NCBI GenBank assembly: GCA_017450485.1
Contig: JAFSTN010000025.1
Coordinates: 124,001 to 188,000, forward strand
Direction: 5' to 3'
Length of the DNA: 64,000 bases
From: Lachnospiraceae bacterium
GTDB taxonomy: Bacteria; Bacillota; Clostridia; Lachnospirales; Lachnospiraceae
Shown here: piece after piece, positions 43,342 through 56,181 of the stretch
How the letters are laid out: each line of letters begins with the position of its first letter
Position numbering within the stretch: position 1 is the stretch's first letter
Position numbers and translations under genes: made by a program
Notes under the pieces: generated by a model
Told to the model about the DNA's origin: nothing
The model's database searches: none
The model's input: only the letters and a program-made list of their open reading frames with translations

Positions 43342-43904
43342 ACAGCATACAAAAAACCGGAGGCGGCAGATATCTCCGGAATTATGAGTTGAATTACACA
43401 AATAAAAAGGGCGATCCGAAGGTTTACGAGATGGTATCCTACAGAGATATCGGAGGCCCCGAAGATCTGGGCTCCAGATTAGGCGGAGCCGTTATAGTCG
43501 CTCTTAAAGGAGACCGTTTACTTCTGCTCAGAGAATTCAGGATGGCCGTAAACAGATATGTATATAATCTTTGTGCCGGTTTTAAAGAAGAAGGCGAGAC
43601 TCTGGAGGACTGTGTGAGGCGTGAACTTTATGAGGAATCCGGATTGAAACTTATCCGTATCCGTAAGATGCTTAAGCCCGCATTCGCAGCCGTATCGCTG
43701 TCTGATGTTTCCAATCAGCTTGTTATTGCAGATGTTGACGGAGAGATATCCGATCATTCCGAAGATGATGAACTTATCGAGGCGGCATTCTACAACAAGG
43801 AAGAGGTAGGCAGGCTGGTCGCAGAAGAAACATTTACCGCACGGGCCCAGTTTATTGCTTATGCATTCAGTCATGGTTTTTTTGATGCTAAGGAGAATCT
43901 ATGA
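43323..43904 (+). CDS. NUDIX hydrolase (ADP-ribose pyrophosphatase-like)
   Basis: This 193-residue protein has a complete NUDIX box (GFKEEGETLEDCVRRELYEE then SG, pattern Gx5Ex7REUxEExGU) near residues 80-103. The N-terminal half (YEMVSYRDIGGPEDLG, then LRLL-type LLLLREFRMAVNRYVYNLCAGF) matches ADP-ribose pyrophosphatases. It overlaps rng by 19 bases. It is the first of four genes that separate rng from rplU, which are normally adjacent. Confidence 0.88.
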   Translation: MEGFRLNSIQKTGGGRYLRNYELNYTNKKGDPKVYEMVSYRDIGGPEDLGSRLGGAVIVALKGDRLLLLREFRMAVNRYVYNLCAGFKEEGETLEDCVRRELYEESGLKLIRIRKMLKPAFAAVSLSDVSNQLVIADVDGEISDHSEDDELIEAAFYNKEEVGRLVAEETFTARAQFIAYAFSHGFFDAKENL

Positions 43905-44752
43905 AAGACAATAGGATAGGTATTCTGTACGCCGATCAACTTGAGAGCGGTCTTACACATGAGTTCTTCGCGAAGGTCCTGGATTCATTTAAGTCTTTTT
44001 GTGAGCAGGAAGGCTTCATTATTTCTTTTTTGAATGCACAGCCGAAGTATATCATGACTCATACATTTGTTGATCAGGTGAAGGAAGATGAGTATGCGGG
44101 AGTATTTATTCCCAATATTCTGTTCGATATGCCCGAAGTGGTTGCATTGTTCAAGTCCGATATTCCTGTAGTCAACATTGATTATAAAACCGAAGGAGCG
44201 ATATCCATTTCTTCCGATAATGTCAACGGCATCAATGATCTGATCAATTATGTATGCATTGAGAAGAAACATACCAGAGTTGCCTATATATCCGGGGATC
44301 CCGACAGTGAAGTGAGTAAGATCAGATTGCGTGCCTTCAAAGAGGCCTGCGAGAAGAACGGAGTCAGTGTTGTCCCCGAATATATACGTCAGTCCAGATT
44401 CAGGGATATCCGCGACGTTACCCGTAAAACAGAGGAGCTTCTTAACCTTCCTTATCCTCCGACATGCATATTATTCCCAGATGATTATGCAGCGATAGGC
44501 GGTATCAATGTTATTCATAACAGGGGATTGGAGGTTCCCAAAGATATATCTTACTGCGGATATGACGGGATCAGCATGGTAGGCTTATGGGATCCTCAGC
44601 TAGCCACTGTGGTGCAGGATACAGAGACCATGGGAGTGACAGCTGCCCGCGAATTGATCCGAATGATAAGAGATCATGAGATCGGAGACGGAAGTGAGAT
44701 TGTTATACCCACCAAACTTCAGATAGGCCATACCGTTGCTCAGATGGCTTGA
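43901..44752 (+). CDS. LacI-type periplasmic-binding-like sensor domain without HTH
   Basis: This 283-residue protein has the two-lobe sugar-binding fold of LacI/GalR regulators (IGILYADQLESGLTHEFFAKVL, VFIPNILFDMPEVVALF, RVAYISGDPDSEVSKIRLRAF, ISYCGYDGISMVGLWDPQL, ARELIRMI). The N-terminal DNA-binding helix-turn-helix is absent, and there is no signal peptide or lipobox, so it stays in the cytoplasm. It overlaps the NUDIX gene (atga) and is 19 bases before a hybrid kinase. It may be a ligand sensor that acts on a protein partner. Confidence 0.85.
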   Translation: MKDNRIGILYADQLESGLTHEFFAKVLDSFKSFCEQEGFIISFLNAQPKYIMTHTFVDQVKEDEYAGVFIPNILFDMPEVVALFKSDIPVVNIDYKTEGAISISSDNVNGINDLINYVCIEKKHTRVAYISGDPDSEVSKIRLRAFKEACEKNGVSVVPEYIRQSRFRDIRDVTRKTEELLNLPYPPTCILFPDDYAAIGGINVIHNRGLEVPKDISYCGYDGISMVGLWDPQLATVVQDTETMGVTAARELIRMIRDHEIGDGSEIVIPTKLQIGHTVAQMA

Positions 44753-44771
44753 TCGGGTCTAGTTTACTGAT

Positions 44772-47920
<3,149 letters not shown>

Positions 47921-47927
<7 letters not shown>

Positions 47928-50221
47928 AAAGATTCTCTATTGATGACCGTTATATAAAAGTCAATCTTACTCTGAGTATCATCGTATACTCACTGGTTGT
48001 TCCCTTTTGCGTCTATCTGTGCATAGATAATTATATTCACGGAGATTACCGCGTGGCTGACTATGCTCTGTTCTGTGCACTGATGACGGCTGTAGCTGTA
48101 ATTATTCTGGCAGTGTGCAAATTCGGGCGGAAAGAACGTCCGTGGCTGATGCATATCGCGTTGAATATCCAATGTATCGTATACTGGATCACTTTTTTGT
48201 TTTTTCTGTACACGGGCGGAACTGACGGATCGAGTATCTTTCTCTTTTTCCTCGCACCACCGGTTGTTTTCTTCTTTTTTAATCTGTTCTACGGACTTTA
48301 TTTTTGTCTTGTTTTCTTCGTGATCATGGCATTATATATGAACATGCCTATTCGTGAGATCGGATATGTTTTTCCGGATGTCTATTATTCGCGTCTGCCC
48401 ATGATGTATCTCGTGGATGTTGTTATGTGTGCTGTAGCACAGTATGAAGTGGTGAAAGCGCGTATCAAACAGGAATCTGCACTTGAAGATGCAAGAAGGG
48501 CAAGCGAAGCTAAGACAGATTTCCTGGCAAATACATCTCATGAAATCCGGACTCCCATTAATGCCGTATTGGGCATGAATGAAATGATACTCAGAGAATC
48601 GGCCAGAGCCGAAAAAACAGCTGATGCAGATCCGGAATCATATCGTGAAGTCTTTAAGAACATCAAGTACTATTCCGGGAATGTAAAAAGTGCAGGAAGT
48701 AACCTGCTGTCGATCATAAACGATATACTCGACTTCACGAAAATAGAAGAGGGCAAAATGGATATTGTTGAGGTTGATTATCAACTCAGCTCTGTCCTCA
48801 ATGATGTATCCAATATGATATACTTCAGATCCAAAGAGAAAAATCTGCTTTTTGAGACCGATATAGACGGAGAGCTGCCGGATGGTCTGTACGGTGATGC
48901 TGTCCGAGTCCGTCAGATCATGACGAATATCTTAGGTAATGCCGTGAAATACACTGATGAAGGCAGAGTATACTTTAAAGTGACAGGAACTGAAGCCGGC
49001 AAAAATGCCGACGGAAAGGATGTTATTAATCTTGAGATCACTGTAAGTGATACGGGAATCGGAATTTCCGAGGAGGATATGGGTAAACTCTTTGCCAAAT
49101 TTGAACGACTTGATCTGGAAAGGAACAGTACAAAAGAAGGTACGGGCCTGGGACTTGCCATCACAAAGCGTTTGCTTGAGATGATGAACGGTGATATAGA
49201 TGTTCAGAGTGAATACGGTTGGGGATCGACATTTACCATAACGATCCCTCAGGTCGTGACATCACGGGAGCCGGTAGGGAATTTCAAGGAGAAATTTGAG
49301 AAAAGTCTTGTTGAGAAAGCGGATTATCAGGAAAGCTTCCGTGCTTCGGATGCGAGAATACTTATCGTTGATGATACCAGGATGAACCTGATAGTTGCTA
49401 CGGAGTTTCTCAAGGATACCGGTCTTACGATAGATACTGCCGGAGGAGGCAAAGAAGCAATAGAACTTGCACTTGTCAATAAATATGACGTGATCCTGAT
49501 GGATCAGCGGATGCCCGAGATAGATGGTGCAGGTGCACTCAAAGAGATTAAGGCGCACGCAGAAGGCCCGAATATCGATACGCCGGTTATATGTCTTACC
49601 GCAGATGCAATTATAGGAGCACGTGAGAGGTATCTGGCTAAGGGCTTTAATGACTATCTTACCAAACCTATTGATTCGGTTTCGCTTGAATCCATGCTCA
49701 GGAAATATCTGCCTGCGGATAAGGTGATCAATGTGAAGGCTGCCGATAACAAGGACGAGTCACGGGATATGCCCGAAGCATTCGGTAAACTGTCCGGACT
49801 GGTAAATGCCGGAGTGGATGTTGCTCAGGGGATCGCTCATTGCGGAGGTGATATCGTTTTATATAATGAGATGCTCATAGAGTATCTGAATACTTATCCC
49901 GATAAAAAGGAGATACTTGACGATTCACTTAAGAGATGTGATATGGAACTGTACGGCGTAAAAGTCCACAGTCTTAAGAGTACCTCAGCAGTCATAGGCG
50001 TTGAAAGTGTGCGTGCTTTAGCCTGTAAACTTGAACAGGCCGCAATGTCCGGATCCTGTCAGGATATCAAAGCTGATCATGAAGAACTGATGAAGCGGTA
50101 TGACGGAATAGCAGAGGTCATAAGACAGGTCGTGGCTGATGCCGGGATAACCGGAGAGGCAGACATCAATACAGATGTGGATGATGACGTTTTGGAATTT
50201 GAGCCGGATTTAAAGCCTTGA
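47921..50221 (+). CDS. Hybrid sensor kinase with receiver and HPT domains
   Basis: This 766-residue protein has about six hydrophobic segments (residues 15-175), HisKA with His207 in NTSHEIRTPINA, HATPase with GTGLGLAITKRL, a receiver with Asp528 in LMDQRMPEIDG, and an HPT domain with His in VHSLKSTSAVIG. It ends in an acidic tail DDVLEFEPDLKP, nearly the same as the tail of the kinase at the right end of the window, so these two are paralogues. Its stop codon overlaps the -35 box of the rplU promoter. Confidence 0.93.
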
Positions 50222-50246
50222 CATGAGTTGATTTTTTATATATTAT
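50218..50246 (+). promoter_or_regulatory. Sigma-A promoter of rplU
   Basis: TTGACA (50218-50223) overlaps the stop codon of the upstream kinase, and TATTAT (50241-50246) follows after a 17-base spacer. The start is expected near 50253, leaving an 82-base leader before rplU. Confidence 0.85.
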
Positions 50247-50252
50247 ATTACG

Positions 50253-50334
50253 GTATGCCGCTTGACTAGGTATAAGTGTGCCCATACAGGGGACCACCGA
50301 AGTCGGCGAGATTAGTAGGACAGGAGGGATAGAT
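50253..50334 (+). promoter_or_regulatory. Probable ribosomal protein L21 leader
   Basis: This 82-base 5' UTR lies between the promoter and the rplU start. It has paired segments (taggtat/..cccata, and ccgaagtcgg) and an aggaggg site at its end. Firmicutes carry a conserved L21 leader in this place that allows autoregulation by L21. Assignment rests on position and partial fold, not on a covariance search. Confidence 0.55.
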
Positions 50335-50640
50335 ATGTACGCAATCATTGAAACAGGTGGTAAGCAGTACAAGGTGTCTGAAGGTGAAGAGATCAAGGTC
50401 GAGAAGCTTGAAGCCAATGTCGGCGACGAAGTGACTTTTGACAAGGTCATTGCAGTATCTGACGGTTCTCTTAAGGTAGCCGATGATGTTGCATCATCCA
50501 GTGTTAAGGCTACAGTACTTGATCAGGGACGCGGCCGTAAGGTTATCGTTTACAAGTATAAACCCAAGAGCGGATATCATAAGAAGAACGGTCACAGACA
50601 GCCTTTTACCAAGGTTCGCATTGATTCCATCAATGCATAA
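50335..50640 (+). CDS. rplU: 50S ribosomal protein L21
   Basis: This 101-residue protein begins [20 protein letters not shown] and carries the conserved [18 protein letters not shown] near the C-terminus. L21 binds 23S rRNA. ATG 50335 has aggaggg 6 bases upstream; the longer frame starts inside the leader. It opens the rplU-prp-rpmA unit. Confidence 0.98.
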   Translation: MYAIIETGGKQYKVSEGEEIKVEKLEANVGDEVTFDKVIAVSDGSLKVADDVASSSVKATVLDQGRGRKVIVYKYKPKSGYHKKNGHRQPFTKVRIDSINA

Positions 50641-50643
50641 GTG

Positions 50644-50982
50644 ATGACCGACATCATTTTCACACAGAATGCCGACCATAAGATAACCGGTTTTGAAAGC
50701 AGAGGTCATGCAGGATTCGCCAGAAAAGGCAAAGATGTAGTTTGTGCAGCGATATCCGTTTTGACGATAAATGCTGTTAATTCCATTGAGAAGATAGCCA
50801 AAGCCGAGGCAGATGTGGTTCAGGACGGTAAAGAAGGACTGATAAAGCTCCGGCTGTTATCGGAGCCTGACGTTAAGACCGAGACGATACTCAGAAGTCT
50901 GATATTGGGACTCAAAGGTGTATCGGCTGATTATGGCGGCAGATATTGCAAAGTGACGATTGAGGAGGAAGTACAATGTTAA
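50644..50982 (+). CDS. prp: Ribosomal-processing cysteine protease Prp
   Basis: Prp removes the N-terminal extension of L27 in Firmicutes. The 112-residue protein has the catalytic His in [11 protein letters not shown] and Cys in [19 protein letters not shown]. The substrate gene rpmA overlaps its last seven bases and encodes the matching cleavage site. Start ATG 50644 lies three bases after the rplU stop; a GTG at 50641 is possible. Confidence 0.95.
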   Translation: MTDIIFTQNADHKITGFESRGHAGFARKGKDVVCAAISVLTINAVNSIEKIAKAEADVVQDGKEGLIKLRLLSEPDVKTETILRSLILGLKGVSADYGGRYCKVTIEEEVQC

Positions 50983-51260
50983 GAATGGATCTTCAGTTCT
51001 TTGCACATAAGAAGGGCGTGGGCTCTACCAAGAACGGTAGAGATTCAGAGTCCAAGAGACTTGGTGCGAAACGTGCCGACGGACAGATAGTCAAGGCCGG
51101 CAATATTCTTTACAGACAGCGCGGAACACATATTCATCCCGGTGAGAACGTAGGGATCGGCGGAGATGATACATTATATGCTCTGAAAGACGGAGTATTG
51201 AGATTCGAGCGTAAGGGCAAATTCAAGAAGCAGGCTTCTGTTTACCCGGTAGAGAACTAA
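50976..51260 (+). CDS. rpmA: 50S ribosomal protein L27 with Prp cleavage site
   Basis: This 94-residue protein begins MLRMDLQFF before [21 protein letters not shown]. The LQFF-A junction is the Prp cleavage motif known from Staphylococcus and Clostridia, so the first nine residues are removed. The new N-terminus reaches the peptidyl transferase centre. gaggagga lies before the ATG. A terminator follows the stop. Confidence 0.98.
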   Translation: MLRMDLQFFAHKKGVGSTKNGRDSESKRLGAKRADGQIVKAGNILYRQRGTHIHPGENVGIGGDDTLYALKDGVLRFERKGKFKKQASVYPVEN

Positions 51261-51265
51261 AGTTG

Positions 51266-51302
51266 AGGCTTCGGGCTAGGTTAGTCCGAAGCCTGTTTTT
51301 TA
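51266..51302 (+). terminator. Intrinsic terminator after rpmA
   Basis: The 9-bp stem aggcttcgg (51266-51274) / ccgaagcct (51286-51294) is followed by gttttttt-like T-run. It separates the L21-L27 unit from obgE, for which no strong promoter is seen, so some read-through is likely. Confidence 0.92.
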
Positions 51303-51320
51303 GTAAAAAGGAAAGAGCTT

Positions 51321-52610
51321 ATGTTTGCAGATAGAGCCCGTATCACCGTGATCAGTGGCAAAGGCGGCGACGGACATGTATCCTTCAGAAGAGAAAAATA
51401 TGTACCGGACGGCGGACCGGATGGCGGAGACGGCGGAAACGGCGGAAGTGTTATTTTCAAAGTCGATGACGGGCTGAATACACTAACCGACTATCGCCAC
51501 GTACATAAATACGCTGCAGAACCCGGAGAAGACGGTAAAAAGAGAAACTGTCACGGTAAGAACGGGGCGGATATAATTCTTAAAGTTCCTGAGGGAACAG
51601 TCGTAAAAGATGCGGAAACCGGTAGAGTGATAGTCGACATGTCCGGTGATACCCGTGAGTATGTGATACTTAAGGGTGGTCATGGCGGTAACGGTAATCA
51701 GCATTATGCGACCAGCTCCATGCAGGCGCCGAAGTATGCCCAGCCCGGACAGCCGGCCAGAAGCCTTGATCTGTTTCTGGAGCTCAAGATGATAGCGGAT
51801 GTGGGACTTGTAGGATTCCCTAATGTCGGTAAATCCACTTTTCTCGCAAGGGTTACCAATGCCAAGCCGAAGATTGCCAACTATCATTTCACCACACTCA
51901 GTCCGAATCTGGGCGTAGTCGATCTGGACGGATCGGACGGGTTCGTGATCGCCGATATCCCCGGACTGATAGAGGGGGCATCCGAAGGGGCCGGACTGGG
52001 ACATGAGTTTCTCAGACATATAGAGCGAACCAGAGCTATCATACATATAGTTGACGCCTCCTCGAGCGAGGGCAGGGATCCGGTAGAAGATATATATGCG
52101 ATAAATAAGGAACTCCATGAGTATAATGAGGAGATCGCATCCAGACCGCAGATCATAGCTGCAAATAAGATCGATATCATTACTCCTGACGCCGAGGATC
52201 CGATTGCCGGGTTAAAGGCCGAATTCGAGCCGCAGGGCATAGAAGTGATGCCCATAAGCGCGGCGACCGGAGAGGGAGTGCAGGCCCTTCTCTATAAAGT
52301 TAATGAGATGTTGAACGACCTGCCGAAGGAACGTATCGTATTCGAACAGGAATATGATCCCGAAACAGAGATGAAATTCTCTGATGAGCCTTATACGGTT
52401 GAGTATGATGCGGCAGCGGATGAATATGTCGTCGAGGGCCCCCGTATTGAAAAGATGCTTGGTTATACCAACCTCGAGTCTGAGAAAGGCTTTACGTTTT
52501 TTCAGAAGTTTCTTAAGGATAACGGTATTCTCGATGAGCTTGAGGCACTCGGTATAGGTGAGGGCGACACTGTCAGGATGTACGGACTGTCGTTTGATTA
52601 TTACAAATAG
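51321..52610 (+). CDS. obgE: Obg-family GTPase ObgE/CgtA
   Basis: Obg binds the 50S subunit and links ribosome assembly to the stringent response. The 429-residue protein has the Gly-rich Obg domain (residues 1-158, VSFRREKYVPDGGPDGGDGG), the G domain (GFPNVGKST, DIPG, NKID, ISAATGEG) and the C-terminal OCT domain (about 350-429). All GTPase motifs are intact. Confidence 0.97.
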   Translation: MFADRARITVISGKGGDGHVSFRREKYVPDGGPDGGDGGNGGSVIFKVDDGLNTLTDYRHVHKYAAEPGEDGKKRNCHGKNGADIILKVPEGTVVKDAETGRVIVDMSGDTREYVILKGGHGGNGNQHYATSSMQAPKYAQPGQPARSLDLFLELKMIADVGLVGFPNVGKSTFLARVTNAKPKIANYHFTTLSPNLGVVDLDGSDGFVIADIPGLIEGASEGAGLGHEFLRHIERTRAIIHIVDASSSEGRDPVEDIYAINKELHEYNEEIASRPQIIAANKIDIITPDAEDPIAGLKAEFEPQGIEVMPISAATGEGVQALLYKVNEMLNDLPKERIVFEQEYDPETEMKFSDEPYTVEYDAAADEYVVEGPRIEKMLGYTNLESEKGFTFFQKFLKDNGILDELEALGIGEGDTVRMYGLSFDYYK

Positions 52611-52623
52611 GATGTGAACGATT

Positions 52624-52920
52624 ATGGGATATATCAAGACCAGTAAACAGAGAGCGCATTTGAAGAGTCTGGCGATGAACCTTGATCCGATATTTCAGGT
52701 AGGTAAGTCCAGCCTGACACCCGAGGTAACAGAAGCCATCCGTGAATCTTTTAATACACATGAGCTGATCAAGATCGGCGTATTGAAGAACTGCATGGAT
52801 GATCCCCGCGAACTCGGCGAGATCATAGCGGAGCGTACCGGAGCCGAACTCGTGCAGACCATCGGAAAGAAGATAGTGCTCTACAAGCGCGATGTGAAGA
52901 ACCCGAAGATAGAGTTGTGA
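52624..52920 (+). CDS. yhbY: YhbY-type RNA-binding protein (CRM domain)
   Basis: This 98-residue single CRS1-YhbY domain protein has the start KQRAHLKSLAMNLDPIFQVGKS and the GxxG-like loop region. It associates with pre-50S particles. It lies 13 bases after obgE. In most Clostridia nadD comes next, but here yqeK follows after 46 bases. Confidence 0.94.
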   Translation: MGYIKTSKQRAHLKSLAMNLDPIFQVGKSSLTPEVTEAIRESFNTHELIKIGVLKNCMDDPRELGEIIAERTGAELVQTIGKKIVLYKRDVKNPKIEL

Positions 52921-52966
52921 ATCATTCGGATCGACCAATAATGATCCTGGAATTGCTTAGAGAATC

Positions 52967-53545
52967 ATGTCTGACTATAATTTTCCGAAAATACGACATA
53001 AGCTCGAGGACGCACTCAGCGAGAAAAGGTATGAACATACGCTGGGGGTGGCGGTAACGGCCAGGATGCTGGCCCGTATACACGGCGTTGATGATGAAGC
53101 GGCCTATGCAGCAGGACTTCTGCATGATTGTGCTAAGAATCTGTCTGCCAAAGAGCGTATACATATGTGTAATAAAGCCGGAGTAGAGGTAACTCAGCTT
53201 GAGATTGACAATCCCGAGCTTTTACATGCTAAGGCCGGAGCCATACTGGCCGCAAAAGAGTATGATATAAAGGATCAGGATATCCTGAATGCCATAAGCT
53301 CGCATACTACAGGCAGACCGGGAATGTCAGAACTTGAGAAGATTGTATTTGTGGCGGATTATATTGAGCCCGGACGAGATGAGAGGCCGGGACTTAAAGA
53401 ACTCAGAGCGGAGGCTTTCAGGGATCTGGACGGCTGTGTTCTGCACATACTGGACACTACTCTTAAATATCTGGGAGATACTGCCAAAGCTATTGACCCT
53501 GCAACCAGGGAAACATATGATTATTATAATGGAATTGCTCATTGA
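52967..53545 (+). CDS. yqeK: HD-domain hydrolase YqeK (Ap4A hydrolase family)
   Basis: This 192-residue HD-domain protein has metal ligands seen as His in YEHTLGVAVTA, HD in LLHDCAKNL, and later His in SSHTTGRPGM and Asp in VFVADYIEPGRD. YqeK hydrolyses diadenosine tetraphosphate symmetrically. It is normally preceded by nadD, which is missing here, and followed by rsfS, as here. Confidence 0.94.
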   Translation: MSDYNFPKIRHKLEDALSEKRYEHTLGVAVTARMLARIHGVDDEAAYAAGLLHDCAKNLSAKERIHMCNKAGVEVTQLEIDNPELLHAKAGAILAAKEYDIKDQDILNAISSHTTGRPGMSELEKIVFVADYIEPGRDERPGLKELRAEAFRDLDGCVLHILDTTLKYLGDTAKAIDPATRETYDYYNGIAH

Positions 53546-53587
53546 TGTCTGTTTTGCGGGCGCTGAGCATAAGGAGAACAATAAACA

Positions 53588-53941
53588 ATGAATGAACAGT
53601 CTCGTGAAATGGCGAAGATCGCCATTAAATGCCTGGAAGATAAGAAAGCGGAAAATATCCGGGTTATAGATATATCTACGATTTCGGTCCTGGGAGATTA
53701 TTTCCTGATCGCAAACGGCAATAACCGCAATCAGATACAGGCTATGTCCGATCATGTGGAGGAGACACTGGGCAAAGCCGGGTTTGAACCCAAACAGATA
53801 GAAGGCTATAATACAGCTAACTGGATACTTATGGATTATCGTGATGTGATCATACATATTTTTGATCCTGACAACAGGTCTTATTATGATCTGGACAGGA
53901 TATGGAGAGACGGCACACCGGTTGATCTGAATGAGCTTTGA
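53588..53941 (+). CDS. rsfS: Ribosomal silencing factor RsfS
   Basis: RsfS binds L14 and blocks joining of the subunits in starved cells. The 117-residue protein has the family pattern KAENIRVIDISTISVLGDYFLIANG and NTANWILMDYRDVIIHIFD, then RSYYDLDRIW. An aaggagaa site lies before the ATG. It is the last gene of the obgE run. Confidence 0.96.
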   Translation: MNEQSREMAKIAIKCLEDKKAENIRVIDISTISVLGDYFLIANGNNRNQIQAMSDHVEETLGKAGFEPKQIEGYNTANWILMDYRDVIIHIFDPDNRSYYDLDRIWRDGTPVDLNEL

Positions 53942-53982
53942 CACCGGTAATGTTATTTAGTCAGAAAGGCTAGGGGCAGATT

Positions 53983-54825
53983 ATGGACACAAATATGATG
54001 AACAATAACAATCCCAATACGAATAATGCAGGAGGAGTGATGCCGACGAATTATCCCGTAGGTGTGCGTGAAGGCGCGTCAAAGAACAGAGCGGGTTTCG
54101 CCGGTCCGTTGATTATCGGTCTTGCCATAGTTATCAGTTGCGCGATTCTGGCCGGTGCTTTCCTGAAATATAAGACCAGTGATGTGCGTACTATAAGTGC
54201 TACCGGATCCGCGAGTGTGGATTTCGATGCCGATCTGATAGTATGGAGAGGTTACTTTACCGCATATTCAAACAGTTCAGCGAGGGCCTATGATCAGATC
54301 AAAAAGCAGGCTTCTCTTGTAGAGGATTATCTTGCCGGGAAGGGCTTAAACTCCAGTGAATATGTATTTTCTTCCGTTGATATATCAGAGAGTACCTTGA
54401 ATAATTATGATGAATACGGTAATTATCTCAATTCGACCATAGAAGGCTATAATCTGTCGCAGAACGTTGTTATCAGTTCCTCCAATATCGATCTGGTGGA
54501 AGATATATCCAGAGATATATCCAAGCTGCTCGATAAAGGTGTAGAACTCACTTCCGGTACACCTGAATATTATTGCACAGGTTTGGACGAGATCAAGCTT
54601 GACCTCATTGAGAAAGCAACCGAGAATGCAAAGACCCGTGTCGGCATCATCGCTGATCAGGCCGGAGCCAAGCTGGGCAGGCTGAACAGCTCAAATCTCG
54701 GTGTATTCCAGATCACGGCACGTAATTCGGGTACGTCATATTATTCATATGACGGATATCTGGATACCACTTCGAGACAGAAGACCGCTACGATCACTGT
54801 TAAGCTGGAATATGATATAGAATAA
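53983..54825 (+). CDS. SIMPL-domain (DUF541) membrane-anchored protein
   Basis: This 280-residue protein has an Asn-rich N-terminus (MDTNMMNNNNPNTNN), one TM segment (about residues 42-62) and an extracytoplasmic SIMPL domain (RTISATGSASVDFDADLIVWRG to the end, ATITVKLEYDIE). The domain forms oligomers in known examples; its role here is unknown. It converges with lexA, with only nine bases between the stops and no terminator seen. Confidence 0.88.
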   Translation: MDTNMMNNNNPNTNNAGGVMPTNYPVGVREGASKNRAGFAGPLIIGLAIVISCAILAGAFLKYKTSDVRTISATGSASVDFDADLIVWRGYFTAYSNSSARAYDQIKKQASLVEDYLAGKGLNSSEYVFSSVDISESTLNNYDEYGNYLNSTIEGYNLSQNVVISSSNIDLVEDISRDISKLLDKGVELTSGTPEYYCTGLDEIKLDLIEKATENAKTRVGIIADQAGAKLGRLNSSNLGVFQITARNSGTSYYSYDGYLDTTSRQKTATITVKLEYDIE

Positions 54826-54834
54826 AAATAATAA

Positions 54835-55461
54835 TCAGAATCCGGACTTCACCATGCGGAATACGCCGAATACGCGTCCCAGGATCTGGCAGTCGTTGAC
54901 TATGATGGGATCCATCTCATCATTCTCGGGCTGTAGTCTGATGTGATCGGATTCTTTATAGAATGTCTTGACGGTAGCGGAGTCGTCTACCAGTGCTACG
55001 ACCATATCTCCGTTTTTGGCAGTATCACAGGCATGCACAAATATCTGATCGCCGGAGAAAATGCCGGCATTGATCATGGAATCACCTTTTACATTTAAAA
55101 CAAAACTGTCACCGGCGGGAACCATAGAAGCGGGAACAGGGAAGTAGCTCTCGATATTCTGCTCCGCAAGTATGGGCTCTCCGGCGGCAACTCTGCCTAC
55201 CACCGGTATGGAAACCATCTCGGTCCTTACCTGCTGGAAAGAATCATCAACGATCTCGATGGCACGGGGCTTGGTGGGATCCCTTCTGATATATCCGTTC
55301 TTCTCGAGCCTCTCAAGATGAGCATGAACTGTGGAAGTGCTCTTGAGATTAACGGCTTCGCATATCTCGCGAACTGCCGGAGGATAGCCTCTCTTAAGTA
55401 TTTCTTCTTTAATATAATCCAATATCTGCTGTTGCTTGGCTGAAATCTTATTGGCCGCCAT
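54835..55461 (-). CDS. lexA: SOS repressor LexA
   Basis: LexA represses DNA-damage genes and cleaves itself when RecA is active. It has 208 residues: winged HTH (about 1-70, [20 protein letters not shown]), the cleavage site Ala-Gly in RVAAGEPI, catalytic Ser in [11 protein letters not shown] and Lys in SATVKTF. The ATG at 55461 has aggaggg 7 bases before it; a longer frame to 55482 lacks one. The shared region with the divergent gene has several SOS boxes. Confidence 0.97.
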   Translation of the reverse strand: MAANKISAKQQQILDYIKEEILKRGYPPAVREICEAVNLKSTSTVHAHLERLEKNGYIRRDPTKPRAIEIVDDSFQQVRTEMVSIPVVGRVAAGEPILAEQNIESYFPVPASMVPAGDSFVLNVKGDSMINAGIFSGDQIFVHACDTAKNGDMVVALVDDSATVKTFYKESDHIRLQPENDEMDPIIVNDCQILGRVFGVFRMVKSGF

Positions 55462-55613
55462 CTGAATCCCTCCTGAAATCAAATAAACAGGTCTGCGAAT
55501 GAGTCCGTTTTATAGGACTTATGATGCTATATGCTTGATATATAAGATACAAATGTATCTACACCATGTATTAAGTTTAGCACATGACGAACGGATATGC
55601 AAACATATTTTCG

Positions 55614-55695
55614 GAACAAATGTTCTAAAAAGTGTTGACAAAGGAATGTATGTTCGATAATATTGAAATAGAACGAACGTTCGGAACACATGTGC
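55614..55695. promoter_or_regulatory. Cluster of SOS boxes between lexA and the YneA-like gene
   Basis: There are two perfect GAAC-N4-GTTC sites: 55614-55625 (gaacaaatgttc) and 55671-55682 (gaacgaacgttc). Two near matches also occur: 55644-55655 (gaatgtatgttc), in the spacer of the promoter, and 55684-55695 (gaacacatgtgc). LexA bound here would block the rightward promoter and probably lexA itself. Confidence 0.9.
55635..55663 (+). promoter_or_regulatory. SOS-controlled promoter of the YneA-like gene
   Basis: TTGACA (55635-55640), a 17-base spacer and TAATAT (55658-55663) form a strong promoter. The spacer holds a near-match SOS box, and perfect boxes lie on both sides. The start is expected near 55670. 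Confidence 0.85.
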
Positions 55696-55715
55696 GGTTT
55701 AATGGAGGCACGGAT

Positions 55716-56114
55716 ATGAAGAACAGCATTAATCAGTTAAGTACATCAGAGTTAAGAGAACTTAAGATCAGACGTAATCGCATACGCAGACAGCGTCAGC
55801 TCCGCAGGCGTGTCGCTATAGGAATAGCAGCAATAATCATAATTCTCAGTTCTTCACTGGGTCTTACTTCATTTTTGTCAAAAGCAGCAGAAACACCTGA
55901 CGAATATAAGGTTAAGACTTATTCAAGCGTTATGGTTCCCTTCGGATCGGGACTTAAAGATTTAGCCAGAGTATATACCGATTTTGATTATTATGATTCA
56001 TATGATGCATACATTAAGGAAGTTATGTTTATAAATCATCTTTCTGATGAAGATGTTCGTCCTGGTAATTATTTGATACTTCCGGTTTATGTGGACAGTA
56101 CAGAGCTGGGCTGA
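55716..56114 (+). CDS. YneA-like SOS cell-division inhibitor
   Basis: This 132-residue protein has a very basic N-terminus (KIRRNRIRRQRQLRRR), one TM segment (about residues 33-54) and an extracytoplasmic LysM-like region (about 64-128: YKVKTYSSVMVPFGSGLKDL ... VRPGNYLILPVYV). This is the architecture of YneA, which halts septation after DNA damage. ATG 55716 has a ggaggc site; frames starting further upstream run through the promoter. The SOS boxes and the divergent lexA support the role. The LysM part is diverged. Confidence 0.82.
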   Translation: MKNSINQLSTSELRELKIRRNRIRRQRQLRRRVAIGIAAIIIILSSSLGLTSFLSKAAETPDEYKVKTYSSVMVPFGSGLKDLARVYTDFDYYDSYDAYIKEVMFINHLSDEDVRPGNYLILPVYVDSTELG

Positions 56115-56145
56115 TTTTAGAGTATGATTATTTGGATGCATTAAG

Positions 56146-56173
56146 AAACGGCAGGTTGTTTAACCTGCCGTTT
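56146..56173. terminator. Bidirectional terminator-like hairpin between convergent genes
   Basis: The perfect 12-bp stem aaacggcaggtt/aacctgccgttt has a 4-base loop and flanking A and T. It lies between the ends of the YneA-like gene and the GlsB-like gene and can serve both strands. Confidence 0.8.
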
Positions 56174-56181
56174 ACTTATGC

